DNA of 60,817 bases from Microcaldota archaeon. GTDB lineage: Archaea; Micrarchaeota; Micrarchaeia; Micrarchaeales; Micrarchaeaceae. Positions 25,175 to 35,633 of the stretch are shown here, in pieces; position 1 is the stretch's first letter, and each line of letters begins with the position of its first letter. The stretch spans positions 1 through 60,817 of the forward strand of contig JAKACK010000004.1 of assembly GCA_021821445.1 (NCBI GenBank). Direction: 5' to 3'. A program made the position numbers and the translations under genes. Under the pieces are notes generated by a model, which was not told the DNA's origin, did no database searches, and saw nothing but the letters and a program-made list of their open reading frames with translations.

Positions 25175-26719
25175 ATGGTAAATATTGAAAAAATATCAAT
25201 AATGAATCCTTGGTGGTCAAAAGGAAAGAATTTCTGGTATGCTGATATAGATATATCAACATTCAATGATAAACAAACTTTTATAGAATTTGAAAGGTTG
25301 AATGCTTTTTATAAAAAATTGAAACCCAATAATATATTTTTAATAAAAGGACCAAGGCGTGTTGGAAAAACCTTATTATTAAAATTATTAATAAAAAGAT
25401 TATTAGATGAGGGATTACCACCACTCAATATATTTTATTTTTCGTTTGACAGTATGATAACTAAAAAAGAACTTTATAATATGCTTAAAGATTTTTTAAT
25501 TAGACCCACACAAAATCAAAAGTATATATTATTAGATGAGGTTCAGAGTGTGGATGGATGGGAGGAGATTGTTAAAATATTATATGATTCTGGAATGCTG
25601 ACTTCCTCAGTAGTTGTAGTAACTGGCTCTATATCTCATTTATTAAAAAGTGAAATGCTTCCAGGTCGCGGTGTAGAAGGCAACACTGTATTTTTAAGAC
25701 CACTCTCATTTAGAGATTTTGTAATTGGGCTAATTAGTGATGTTAAGTCACATTATGGAGTTAACAGGGTTAATAAAATTTTAGGATATGAATTTTCAGA
25801 TCAGGAAATGGAAAATCTATATACTTATTTGGAGGGTAATTCGATTAATTTGGAAGAAAACTTAAAGGATATATATAAAAAAATGCAGGAGATAATGCCT
25901 TATTCTATACCTATATTAAAACTTTTTGATATTTATTTAAATACAGGCGGTTACCCTATTAGCATAAACGATTATTTATATCATTCTTATTATAGAAATA
26001 AGGAAGAAGATACGTTTGGAATATCTAATTTTATATATGAAGAGATATACAATTATGCTAAACAAGATGCTGCTATAATAGGAGGTAACTCTAAAGGTGA
26101 TCCAAATAAAGCATCAAGAATAATTGAGGGTGTTATAAATAAGGTTGGAATGGCCATATCGTATTCGAGTATAGCAAAAAAAGCCAGTATGAATACATCT
26201 ACCGTAATTAATTATTTTGATAGACTTCAGAATTCTTTTGTATTTTCTTTGATATATGGAATTAATAAATCATTTATAGATATGGAAAAAAGAAAAATTT
26301 ATTTTTCAGATATACTTATGCATTATGCTTGTGGTGCTGCATCTAGTGGCACTTCAGGATATACTTATACTATAAATATGCTTAACTCCTCTTCTGTAGG
26401 TACAATTGTAGAGGAGTTGGTACTTAGTAACTTAATAAAAACTAAAGAAAAAGACCCTATGAGGACTTATGAAAAATTTATAAAATTTTATAATGATAAT
26501 GGCGAAATAGATTTTCTTTATAAAACAGATAGAGGAAATTATATTGGTATTGAGGTTAAGTATAAAAATTCGGTGCAATCTAGTAAGATAAAAAAAATTA
26601 AAGGAATATCTGATTATTTGATATTGAGCAAGGATATATTAGAACCTATAGATAACGGATTTATAATACCTGTATCATTATTTCTTTTGCTTTTAAAAAA
26701 ATCAGAATATGATTTGTAA
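25175..26719 (+). CDS. AAA+ ATPase of the archaeal ATPase/DUF4143 group with nuclease-like C-terminus
   Basis: 514 residues from the ATG at 25175; the frame extends 44 codons further upstream but that part runs through the palindromes and is hydrophobic nonsense. Walker A GPRRVGKT at 59-66, Walker B YILLDE at 117-122, sensor region VVVVTGS. A winged-helix-like region (ISYSSIAKKASMNTSTVINY) follows, and the C-terminal domain has EIDFLYKTD plus YIGIEVKYKNS, a PD-(D/E)xK pattern. Such proteins are common, mobile and often paralogous in archaea; the role is unproven, possibly defence or DNA handling. It stands alone with its own operator-like palindromes. Confidence 0.85.
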   Translation: MVNIEKISIMNPWWSKGKNFWYADIDISTFNDKQTFIEFERLNAFYKKLKPNNIFLIKGPRRVGKTLLLKLLIKRLLDEGLPPLNIFYFSFDSMITKKELYNMLKDFLIRPTQNQKYILLDEVQSVDGWEEIVKILYDSGMLTSSVVVVTGSISHLLKSEMLPGRGVEGNTVFLRPLSFRDFVIGLISDVKSHYGVNRVNKILGYEFSDQEMENLYTYLEGNSINLEENLKDIYKKMQEIMPYSIPILKLFDIYLNTGGYPISINDYLYHSYYRNKEEDTFGISNFIYEEIYNYAKQDAAIIGGNSKGDPNKASRIIEGVINKVGMAISYSSIAKKASMNTSTVINYFDRLQNSFVFSLIYGINKSFIDMEKRKIYFSDILMHYACGAASSGTSGYTYTINMLNSSSVGTIVEELVLSNLIKTKEKDPMRTYEKFIKFYNDNGEIDFLYKTDRGNYIGIEVKYKNSVQSSKIKKIKGISDYLILSKDILEPIDNGFIIPVSLFLLLLKKSEYDL

Positions 26720-26863
26720 GTATTCTATGTCTTTTAATTTTGGTAAATTTAATTTATATTGATTAGAGATGATGGAATGACTACAATAAGTGCTGAGTAT
26801 ATTATAAAAAAAGAGTTAAAATAAAAATTATTTAAACTTTATTAAAAATAAAAAAATAGAAAA

Positions 26864-27514
26864 TTACTTCTTTTCTTCTGTTTTGAAATCAGACATGCAG
26901 TTCTTTCCGATGCTCCTTATTATTGCAAATAGTATTCCCATACCTTTCTTTGCGTCTGGGTTTTCTGTTGCACCGTATATTCCTGTAAGTCCTCCAATCG
27001 GTGTGACTGTCTGTTCTGTGAATGTTTTTTCTATTCCTTTTATGAGATCTGCATATTTGGGAATCATAGACATATCTATAGAACCTAATGATTTTGTTAT
27101 TGTATCGAAATTTGCTATTATGTTCATAGTCAAATCATTTGTTAGCAAACTCATCAAGGCTGTAAATGATTGATCATCGTTCATTATTCCCATTATTGGA
27201 TCAATGAGTCCTTTATGTTGCATCACTGAGAATAAATCTAATGCATTTCCTAAAGCATTTACACTTCTTTCATCAGCCACTGTATTTAGCAATTTCAATA
27301 GTACGTCTTTGTTTTCCAACAGTTTTAGCATTCCATCTCCTGTCAGAAATTGCATCACTGCAGATATTGTCTGTTTGTCTGATAACATCCCATCTATAAC
27401 ATCCAAAAAACCCAGCTTATCCATTTTGTATAGGATTGCTGCGGTTTTAACGAATGTTGATGAAAATTCAGGCTTCATCAACTCCATCAAAGCTTCTTCT
27501 CCATTATTTTCCAT
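26864..27514 (-). CDS. DUF1641 protein, partner of the SQR-like flavoprotein
   Basis: 216 residues, helical, soluble, with repeated acidic helix pairs (VIDGMLSDKQTISAVMQFL, LLKLLNTVADERSVNALGN, PIMGIMNDDQSFTALMSLL) and the DUF1641 signature near the end, GGLTGIYGATENPDAKKGMG. One Cys (KNCMSD). Families with this domain are regularly encoded next to sulfide:quinone oxidoreductase-like proteins in acidophiles and are thought to attach it to the membrane or a partner. Six bases separate it from the flavoprotein stop, so the pair is an operon. Confidence 0.88.
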   Translation of the reverse strand: MENNGEEALMELMKPEFSSTFVKTAAILYKMDKLGFLDVIDGMLSDKQTISAVMQFLTGDGMLKLLENKDVLLKLLNTVADERSVNALGNALDLFSVMQHKGLIDPIMGIMNDDQSFTALMSLLTNDLTMNIIANFDTITKSLGSIDMSMIPKYADLIKGIEKTFTEQTVTPIGGLTGIYGATENPDAKKGMGILFAIIRSIGKNCMSDFKTEEKK

Positions 27515-27520
27515 TTTAAA

Positions 27521-28822
<1,302 letters not shown>

Positions 28823-28872
28823 TTAAAAATAAAATTTTAAGAAAAAAATGTTTTTTTAGAATTCATATTTAT

Positions 28873-29060
28873 GTGACATCCTCCCACCCATAAATGAGTG
28901 GGCTTTTAGAGTGGCTATAATTGGTTGTCATGATGCCACCCGTGTAGTTCCTGCTTCATTGGCAACTGCCTCCCTTGCGGAAGGTCTTACATCGTCTCCA
29001 CCGGCTTGACTTCCCGAATGCCCTTCGGTAGTTTTGACAGATTTTCCGTCAAAATTTGAA
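28873..29060 (-). ncRNA. Probable omega/reRNA scaffold of TnpB
   Basis: In this element group the guide RNA scaffold overlaps the 3' end of tnpB and runs to the right end, with the guide taken from host DNA beyond it. Here the low-complexity 3' end of tnpB and the terminal 8-bp hairpin at 28883-28902 fit that layout. The guide would start at 28872 and continue leftwards (host DNA on the minus strand). The 5' limit is a guess. Confidence 0.5.
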
Positions 29061-30166
29061 CTCTTTGAGTTCAAAGATCTATTTAATATATTTACACTTG
29101 CATTTATATCTCTGTCTTTTATCATACTGCACTTCTCGCAGATGAATGTTCTCTGTGATATTGATACCTTTTGCACATTTCCACAATTGCTGCAAGTCAT
29201 CGTAGTATATTTTGGATTCACTGCAACTACTGCGCAACCAGCACTTTCAGCCTTGTATTGCAGAAGTTGTGTGAAGTTTCCCCAAGAACATTCTTCTATT
29301 GACCTTGCGAATTTATGGTTTTTTACCATATTTGGTATTTCAAGTTCCTCATATGCGATTAATGAGTATGAATTTACCAACTGGTGCGAAATCTTGTGAA
29401 TTCTATCCTGTCTTATCCTTGATATATATTCTGAATATCTTGCAAATCTTACTGCTGCCTTCTTTCTGTTTTGAGATCCCTTCTCCTTTCTTGAAATATT
29501 CTGCTGAAGGGCTGCTCTTGCGTGGTTCCTTTGATGCTTTGTTATCTTGGCATTCTGTATTATTGTATTATCTGAAAGTGCAGTATACTGATTTATTCCT
29601 AAATCAATTCCTACTTTTGGTTTGCTGTTTGATATGAAGGGTTTATCCGCCTTTTCAACTGAAATTGTAATATGCCATTCCTGCGACCTTGCCTTCTTAA
29701 TGGTAAGCGTCTTGGCTTTTCCCTCTATCTCCCTGTGATTTACGAAATTTATCCTTCCTATCTTTGAAAGATCTGCTTTCTTCTTTTCAATTTTGAAACC
29801 GCTTGTTTGAGGATAGGTTAAAGAGGGCACGAACTTCTTATATCTTGGAAATCCGACTTTTACTTTCTTTCCCTGCTTCTTTTCCTTGCATCTCCTGAAA
29901 AAGTGTTTGTAAGCATCTGATACTCTTTTTGAAATGTTCTGGAGAACCTGCGAGTGCAATTCTGCAAATTCCTGCCTTTCCTTCTTAATCTGTGTGAGCC
30001 ATATATTCATTCTGTATTCTGTTAAGGTTTTTCCTGTTTCCTTGTAGTATGCCTTTGGCTTTTCAAGGAGAAGGTTGTAGAGTTCCTTTGCAAGGAACAT
30101 CTGCCTGTTTAGTGTTTCCGTCTGTTCTTTTGAAGGATACGCTCTGTATTTGTACGCAGTTTTCAT
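28928..30166 (-). CDS. tnpB: TnpB, RNA-guided transposon-associated nuclease
   Basis: 412 residues from the ATG at 30164-30166, starting MKTAYKYRAYPSKEQ; a frame to 30226 adds 20 residues from the left-end hairpins and was not used. RuvC residues are all present: D188 (VGIDLGINQYT), E273 (IAYEELEI), D353 (KDRDINASVNI). The zinc ribbon has C325, C328, C343 and C346. The last 45 residues (after NILNR) are low complexity because the DNA also encodes the reRNA. Appears intact and active-capable. Biology: nicks or cuts DNA matching its guide, helping the element persist. Confidence 0.93.
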   Translation of the reverse strand: MKTAYKYRAYPSKEQTETLNRQMFLAKELYNLLLEKPKAYYKETGKTLTEYRMNIWLTQIKKERQEFAELHSQVLQNISKRVSDAYKHFFRRCKEKKQGKKVKVGFPRYKKFVPSLTYPQTSGFKIEKKKADLSKIGRINFVNHREIEGKAKTLTIKKARSQEWHITISVEKADKPFISNSKPKVGIDLGINQYTALSDNTIIQNAKITKHQRNHARAALQQNISRKEKGSQNRKKAAVRFARYSEYISRIRQDRIHKISHQLVNSYSLIAYEELEIPNMVKNHKFARSIEECSWGNFTQLLQYKAESAGCAVVAVNPKYTTMTCSNCGNVQKVSISQRTFICEKCSMIKDRDINASVNILNRSLNSKSSNFDGKSVKTTEGHSGSQAGGDDVRPSAREAVANEAGTTRVAS

Positions 30167-30269
30167 GCCAACCATGCCTATTATACAATTCAAACTTGTA
30201 TGCTTTGCGATGGGCTTATATCCCACCTCTGAAGAGTATGGGTTTTACGCCCACATTGATAAATATAAA

Positions 30270-31076
30270 TCATTCTATTTTAAGGTTCTTTATTATTTCT
30301 AAATACTCTGCTTTTATTTTTTCATCATATTCAACTGCTACTTTAGCATTATCACTAAAATCATTGAATTTCTCGTCATATTTTATAGACCCTAAAAGCT
30401 TAGTATTGAGTTCTGAAACTACTTTTTTTGTTGATTCACTTTCTTTATCCTTTGACATATTCTCAATAATACCTAAAATTGGAACATTTAATCTCTTTGC
30501 CATTAAACCTGATCTTATAGAGTTTATACCTGCGATTATTTGTGGCGTTGTCACCATGACGAATCCAGTTAAATTTAAGAGTTGCATTATTGATAATGGC
30601 GCATCTGATGTACCTGGTGGCAAATCTATTATTAAATAGTCAAGCTCTCCCCAGCTTGTATTTAATAAAAAGTCGTCAATCATTTTTGCTATAATAGGCC
30701 CCCTCCATATTATAGGTTTATCAATATCACCTACAAGCATACCTGTTGAGGATATTTCTAATCCATCCTTATGGTAAGTACTTATAGGAAGATGCACTGC
30801 ATTAATTTTCTCGGTTATGCCTAAAAATAATGGTATATTGGGAGTATCAATATCCGCGTCTAATAGACCTACTTTATAACCTTTGTCTCTTAATGCATAA
30901 GCAAGATTTATTGAAATGGTAGTTTTCCCTACTCCTCCTTTTGCACTATACACTCCTATTTTATGCTTGATGATTGAAAGCTTTTGATTTATTGCTCTCT
31001 TTTTTTCTAGAACACCTAAAAAGGATGGGTGAATCTGCACATTTTTATCCTCCTTATTATCTATTAAATTTGTCAT
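30270..31076 (-). CDS. Mrp/NBP35-type P-loop ATPase with no cysteine
   Basis: 268 residues. Deviant Walker A YSAKGGVGKTT at 43-53, switch GLLDADIDTPNIP, and Walker B-like LIIDLPPGTSDAP are those of Mrp/ApbC, which carry Fe-S clusters to target proteins. However, the usual cluster-holding CxxC after ENMS is absent (ENMSKDKESES) and the protein has no Cys at all, so it cannot hold a cluster the normal way. A 40-residue N-terminal extension precedes the P-loop. Ten bases separate its stop from the inserted TnpB element. It might act through a partner scaffold, or have another MinD-like role. Confidence 0.88.
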   Translation of the reverse strand: MTNLIDNKEDKNVQIHPSFLGVLEKKRAINQKLSIIKHKIGVYSAKGGVGKTTISINLAYALRDKGYKVGLLDADIDTPNIPLFLGITEKINAVHLPISTYHKDGLEISSTGMLVGDIDKPIIWRGPIIAKMIDDFLLNTSWGELDYLIIDLPPGTSDAPLSIMQLLNLTGFVMVTTPQIIAGINSIRSGLMAKRLNVPILGIIENMSKDKESESTKKVVSELNTKLLGSIKYDEKFNDFSDNAKVAVEYDEKIKAEYLEIIKNLKIE

Positions 31077-31212
31077 TAAATTACCTAAAAATATTAGTTT
31101 TTTAATTTTTCATAATAAATATTTTTAAAATCTATTAAATCTTAGTATCAAATTGTTAAAAAGCAAATAATTATTAATATTATCTTTTATTAATAACTAT
31201 TAAGGTGTAATA

Positions 31213-31644
31213 ATGGAAATGAAAATTAGCGATCTGAAAGCAGGTTCAGGCAATGTAAATATTGTCGCAACTGTGGTAAGTAAAGAAGAACCTAGAGAAG
31301 TAACTACAAAATTTGGAAAGAGACTTAATGTTACAAATGCTACATTGAAAGATGATAGTGGAGAGATAGTAATGTCCTTATGGGGAGATGATATTAACAG
31401 TATAAATGTTGGAGATAAGATAGAAGTTTCAAACGGTTATGTGAATGAATTTAAAGGGACTCCACAATTATCGGCAGGAAAATTTGGAAAGATTACTGTT
31501 TTAGAAAAAGGAGATGGAAAAGCAGATTCTGAATCAAAAGATTCAGAAGAAGCTAGCTCTGATGAGGATTCTGATTTAGGGGATGAAACAAACGATCTTG
31601 ATTCAGATATTGATTCAGACAACACAGATGCTCCTGAATTTTGA
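31213..31644 (+). CDS. ssb: Single-stranded DNA-binding protein, single OB fold with acidic tail
   Basis: 143 residues. The OB fold (residues 3-97) has ISDLKAG, VNIVATVVSKEEPREV, GEIVMSLWGDDINSINVGDKIEV and NGYVNEFKGTPQLSAGKFGKI, as in crenarchaeal-type SSB and small RPA-like proteins. The last 45 residues are Asp/Glu/Ser-rich, like the acidic protein-binding tail of bacterial and Sulfolobus SSB. It binds single strands in replication and repair. Ribosome site GGTGTAATA lies before ATG 31213. Confidence 0.85.
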   Translation: MEMKISDLKAGSGNVNIVATVVSKEEPREVTTKFGKRLNVTNATLKDDSGEIVMSLWGDDINSINVGDKIEVSNGYVNEFKGTPQLSAGKFGKITVLEKGDGKADSESKDSEEASSDEDSDLGDETNDLDSDIDSDNTDAPEF

Positions 31645-32817
31645 TTAATCATCTTTTGAATTTTTATTTGCTTTTTCATTTATTGTTTGTTTGATTTCAT
31701 TTTCGGATTCTTTAATTTTTGATATAGCTCTGTTAATCACTTTTTTCTTCTTGTCTTTGGGGTTTACCCAGTATCTAAAACTATAAATTAAGAATACTCC
31801 TCCCAATAATACCCCAAACCACAAAGTTGCGAATCTTGCCATTATGGTTGCTGCAGAACTCAAACTAAGGTTTAATGAGAAGGCTGTTGATACCAAGGTT
31901 ACTAATGATGCATCTGTAACCCCTAAGTTTCCTGGTACCCCGGTTACCATCCCAAAAAGTAAAGTAGAATTTGAAACAAATACCGTCTTTAATACTTCAG
32001 GTGCGATTTTAACATGTATAGCCAGTAATGAAAAATAAAGAGACAACGCATTCATAAATGCTGCAGGTACTGATACCAATAATGATATAGTATAAGTCTT
32101 TTTGGTATTCAGTGTACTTTGTGCTATGAAATACTCATCTCCATATATACTAAATAATTTTAGGAATCTCTTACTTTTGATATATTTTTTAATAATCTTA
32201 TAGAACCAACTATTTAATATGAAAAGATATGGGATTAATAAAAGAATATCAATTATTGCAATTTCAATGATAAACGTATGAAAATATAATGCAACGATTA
32301 TCGCAACTATCCCAACACCTAAGAAATCTGTAAATATATCCATCGCAACTATAGGCACTAGATGTGTAATTTTTTTATCAGTTAAACGGTTTAGTGTATA
32401 TGCTGCTAAAACTCTGCCGAATTTACCGGGTGTTAAATCCATAGAATATAAGGATAGGTATACAACGAGACTCTTACGTTTTGGGACTTTTATACCAACT
32501 TTTTTTAAATAATAGCTCCACTTTACAAATCTAAGCAAATAACCTATGAATACTGCTAGAAATGCCAAAAAATATAACGTTAGATTTGCTGATTCCACTA
32601 TATTGATTACTTTATTCAAGCCTCCTAAATAAGCTAGTATGATAAATATGAGAAAACTTACTGCAAAACCACCTCCTATAAAGTAGGTTAGTCTTCTTAT
32701 TAAATGTAGATATTCTTCCTCGTTAAGTGTTTGAATATGTAATATGGTATACCAAATTGATTTCTTTTTTTTATCATTTTTGGTATCCTTACTTTTATCT
32801 TCAATCTCGTTTACCAT
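31645..32817 (-). CDS. Flippase-like integral membrane protein (LPG synthase TM domain, AglD/UPF0104 group)
   Basis: 390 residues, eight or so membrane spans, with charged ends (KDTKNDKKKKS start; ESENEIKQTINEKANKNSK end). The family core reads LVVYLSLYSMDLTPGKFGRVLAAYTLNRL and GMVTGVPGNLGVTDASLVTLVSTAF. Proteins of this group move or hold lipid-linked sugars or other polar lipids. It is 13 bases downstream of the GT4 glycosyltransferase gene, so together they probably act in glycolipid or N-glycan assembly. It is convergent with ssb with zero gap. Confidence 0.85.
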   Translation of the reverse strand: MVNEIEDKSKDTKNDKKKKSIWYTILHIQTLNEEEYLHLIRRLTYFIGGGFAVSFLIFIILAYLGGLNKVINIVESANLTLYFLAFLAVFIGYLLRFVKWSYYLKKVGIKVPKRKSLVVYLSLYSMDLTPGKFGRVLAAYTLNRLTDKKITHLVPIVAMDIFTDFLGVGIVAIIVALYFHTFIIEIAIIDILLLIPYLFILNSWFYKIIKKYIKSKRFLKLFSIYGDEYFIAQSTLNTKKTYTISLLVSVPAAFMNALSLYFSLLAIHVKIAPEVLKTVFVSNSTLLFGMVTGVPGNLGVTDASLVTLVSTAFSLNLSLSSAATIMARFATLWFGVLLGGVFLIYSFRYWVNPKDKKKKVINRAISKIKESENEIKQTINEKANKNSKDD

Positions 32818-32830
32818 TATAACTTACCCT

Positions 32831-33982
32831 CTAAAACTTCACGGTTTTTTCAAATTGTTCAATATATTGTTTGGATATTTTATCCCAATTATGCTCTTTT
32901 ATCATTAGTTTTCTCGCATTTTTAATTATATTCCTATCATATCCATTGTTTATAATTGATTTCAAAGATTTATATATCATTTCATAATTTGAAGGTTCGA
33001 TATATTTTCCATTATTTTTCATCATTTCTGGTATGCCCCCTATTTTGGTAGATATCACTGGAAGTTCACTGGATAAAGCTTCTAAAAGTGCTAAGCCTGC
33101 GGGCTCATACAATGATGGAAATACAAATATATCGGATGCATTATAATAATATGGTAAATATTGCTCTGGTATATTATTGAATATCCTTAAATTTTCCAAC
33201 ATATTATGCATCTTTGCAAATCTTATAAATTTGTTATATAAAGGCCCTGTTCCAATTATTATAACATTTACTTTATAGTTTTCCTTTAATAATTTAGATA
33301 CCGCTTTTAATATGTAAATTTGTCCTTTTTGTGTTGTTAATCTGGCTGTATTTAGTATATTAATACCTTTTGGATATTTATTATTGAGGATATTTCTTAC
33401 AATTGGATTGCTTTTTGCATGATATTTAAATAATCTAAAATCTACACCGTTATATATTACTTTTGATCTTTTGATATCTACAGTAGGCACTGTTGATAAT
33501 ATTGCATCTTTTGATACAGCAGTTATCAAATCAGAAGCATGTATGAGTTTTTTACCCCAACTGTAATCGTATAAAAAACCAAATTTATCTGTTGGAATAT
33601 CTATATTTTTTGGAGATGAATTATGTATAGTTATAGCAATTTTTTTATTAATACTTTTTATTACTTTTAGTGTTGGGTTGAAATATTGAAATCTGTTGTT
33701 TATGTGATATAAATCAGCATTTATATCTTTTAATGTATTATCAAGATTTGTCATTACCACAAAAGGCAATGGTGCTTTTGGTATATATATAAAATTGGAT
33801 TTTAAACGTATTATCCTTATATTCCCTATCCTATCTTCATAAGATTTCTTAGACCCTTTTGGAGCGGAGGTAACAACAGTTATGTTGTGTTTTTCAGATA
33901 ATCTGCTATATACCTTATATAATACTTTTTCTGTACCTCCTTTATAGGGATAAAAAAAAGGATTCAACACGCATATGTCCAT
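32831..33982 (-). CDS. GT4-family glycosyltransferase
   Basis: 383 residues with a GT-B fold. N-terminal acceptor half: NPFFYPYKGGTEKVLYKV and VVTSAP; sugar-nucleotide half: INILNTARLTTQKGQIYILK, NVIIIGTGPLYNKF, then the GT4 signature FVFPSLYEPAGLALLEALSSELPVI with the E-x7-E pair. Cytosolic, transferring an activated sugar to a lipid or glycan. Heads the operon with the flippase-like gene. Confidence 0.92.
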   Translation of the reverse strand: MDICVLNPFFYPYKGGTEKVLYKVYSRLSEKHNITVVTSAPKGSKKSYEDRIGNIRIIRLKSNFIYIPKAPLPFVVMTNLDNTLKDINADLYHINNRFQYFNPTLKVIKSINKKIAITIHNSSPKNIDIPTDKFGFLYDYSWGKKLIHASDLITAVSKDAILSTVPTVDIKRSKVIYNGVDFRLFKYHAKSNPIVRNILNNKYPKGINILNTARLTTQKGQIYILKAVSKLLKENYKVNVIIIGTGPLYNKFIRFAKMHNMLENLRIFNNIPEQYLPYYYNASDIFVFPSLYEPAGLALLEALSSELPVISTKIGGIPEMMKNNGKYIEPSNYEMIYKSLKSIINNGYDRNIIKNARKLMIKEHNWDKISKQYIEQFEKTVKF

Positions 33983-34035
33983 TTAATCATTGATTAATAG
34001 TAAAAAAGAAGTTTATAAACCTTTCTTATTGTTGC

Positions 34036-34884
34036 TCAACTTTCTTCTTTTTGAAGTTTTAGTATTGGTTTTACATATGTGTTATTTTTACATGCAGGAG
34101 CTGTATAATTTATCATATAACATATTTGTGCAGTATATACATTTGAAACTCCTATTATATTTTTAGATATGTGTGTTGATGGATCGCTTAATTTATTTAT
34201 TACCTCATCCCATGTATAACCATCTATAGTTGTTGGTAAAATCAATGCCCCTACTTCATATGAGTAATTGCCAAAATCGACAAACGGTATGCCTCCTCTA
34301 TCATTGGATGGTAATGCACTATTATTTGAATCGTAAGCTGAAAAAGTCAAATTTTCTAACTCATTTGGGGTTTGTAATGGATCTCCTGATCTATTATAAG
34401 CTTCTACCATTTCAAAGTTAATGTATTTGCTTGTATAATTTGAATTATAAAATGTAAATGTTGGTGTATTGGGGTATACATCAGTTGAGGATGAAACCAT
34501 ATAATGCAAGTTTGTAAAGTTACCAAATCTCATCATTGCTAAGATTAATCCCCATCTTGTTATTGCACAAAAAGGGCAGTATTCTGCTCCTAAATATACT
34601 ACGGTAGGTTTTCCATTTACTATTGTTATATTTGTATTTCCAGTTAAGCTTGGGAATGATGTTAGGGACATTCCTACTGAATTAGCTAATGAATAATTGA
34701 CTGCTATATTGTGAAGAAGCTGCAAATTATGGCTGCTTACAGGACTATCAATTCTTGATAATAAATATCCAGTATTAGCAGGTTTAGCAATTACGAATAT
34801 ATATAGTACAATAATGGCTATTACAATTATAATTAAAGCTGCTATTATGATTTTATTATTTTTTTTATTTAAATTAAATTTCAT
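34036..34884 (-). CDS. DUF929 thioredoxin-like secreted or anchored protein
   Basis: 282 residues. An N-terminal membrane anchor ([21 protein letters not shown]) is followed by an extracellular domain with C103 and C106 in [17 protein letters not shown], the CxxC of a thioredoxin fold, plus a late pair [14 protein letters not shown]. Many N-x-S/T sites suggest surface glycosylation. The DUF929 family is known chiefly from Sulfolobales and Thermoplasmatales, acidophiles. With VKOR at 43534 it may form an extracytoplasmic disulfide system. Confidence 0.85.
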   Translation of the reverse strand: MKFNLNKKNNKIIIAALIIIVIAIIVLYIFVIAKPANTGYLLSRIDSPVSSHNLQLLHNIAVNYSLANSVGMSLTSFPSLTGNTNITIVNGKPTVVYLGAEYCPFCAITRWGLILAMMRFGNFTNLHYMVSSSTDVYPNTPTFTFYNSNYTSKYINFEMVEAYNRSGDPLQTPNELENLTFSAYDSNNSALPSNDRGGIPFVDFGNYSYEVGALILPTTIDGYTWDEVINKLSDPSTHISKNIIGVSNVYTAQICYMINYTAPACKNNTYVKPILKLQKEES

Positions 34885-34927
34885 TTTAGATCACTATACC
34901 ATTGAACTTAAAATTTATATAACTTTT

Positions 34928-35524
34928 TTAATCTTTTAATGCTAATTTTGGAAAAATCTTTTTTACAATATTATTTAAGAAATTATTTATCTGCTTTTCA
35001 TAATGTGTTATTATAAAGTATAATACTATGCTCAATGCCATACCTGCTATTATATCCGTAAAATAGTGGAGCCCTAAATATACACGTCCAAATAACACAA
35101 AGAATAACCATACGACATACAATATTCTCAAATATTTGTATTTAGTTAGAAATAAACTGAGACCAGTTAATACGCTTGCATGATTGCTTGGAAATGAATA
35201 GGTGGGTTCACAATAGACTTTATTTATCCAATATAAATCTGAGACGTTGCATGGTCTAGGTTCTTTTACTATAAATTTTATCAGATCGGATATAACGTAA
35301 AACAGTATTCCTGCGACTATAAATGTATATACGTTTTTATCCTTTTTTACAAAAAATAAGTAAAGTACGATAATAGGTATTACAATTAAGAAAGATTTTG
35401 CTAATAAAACCATTATATAATTTAGTGGAGCATTTGCTATATCCTTCATAAATTGAAATGCCCATATGTTTATATTTAATTTATATGGCTCTAATAAATA
35501 TAGTATATAAATGAGGTTAAACAT
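34928..35524 (-). CDS. PAP2-family membrane phosphatase
   Basis: 198 residues from the ATG at 35522-35524 (GTG at 35536 is in frame). Motifs of the phosphatidic acid phosphatase superfamily in order: KFIVKEPRPCN (KX6RP type), YSFPSNHASVLTG (PSGH type, reads PSNH), and GRVYLGLHYFTDIIAG (SRX5H type). About six membrane spans. May remove the phosphate of undecaprenyl- or dolichyl-type pyrophosphate carriers, consistent with its surface-glycan neighbours. Confidence 0.88.
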   Translation of the reverse strand: MFNLIYILYLLEPYKLNINIWAFQFMKDIANAPLNYIMVLLAKSFLIVIPIIVLYLFFVKKDKNVYTFIVAGILFYVISDLIKFIVKEPRPCNVSDLYWINKVYCEPTYSFPSNHASVLTGLSLFLTKYKYLRILYVVWLFFVLFGRVYLGLHYFTDIIAGMALSIVLYFIITHYEKQINNFLNNIVKKIFPKLALKD

Positions 35525-35596
35525 TAAATTTAGCACCTTTTAATATTAGATTAATTAATTTAAGTTTTTATAGTTTATTATTAAATAAATATATAA

Positions 35597-35628
35597 TAAT
35601 AAATATGTATTATAATAAATATGTATTA
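35597..35628. repeat. Two perfect tandem 16-bp repeats upstream of tRNA-Trp
   Basis: TAATAAATATGTATTA occurs at 35597-35612 and again at 35613-35628; each unit has TAATA/TATTA inverted arms. The pair covers the region where the tRNA promoter should lie, 6 bases before the tRNA. Confidence 0.7.
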
Positions 35629-35633
35629 TTTGT

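Larger units (their letters stand above)
28873..30258 (-). mobile_element. IS200/IS605-group element carrying only TnpB
   Basis: The region is visibly richer in G and C than its neighbours and has structured ends. The right end (28873-28903) carries GTGACATCC and the hairpin CCCACCCA-TAAA-TGAGTGGG. The left end (30190-30258) has two imperfect hairpins with TGGG/CCCA arms. No TnpA (Y1) transposase is present. The base runs TTTAT directly outside the left end (on the element strand) may be the target-adjacent motif. Inserted just after the stop of the Mrp gene. Ends estimated by eye, plus or minus about 10 bases. Confidence 0.8.

Noticed and set aside
26777-26824. Short plus-strand ORF of 15 codons (MTTISAEY...)
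   Set aside because: Too short, no family, weak ribosome site; treated as noise between two convergent genes.
29034-29399. Plus-strand open frames across tnpB
   Set aside because: Antisense to an intact TnpB with all catalytic residues; no ribosome site or family match.
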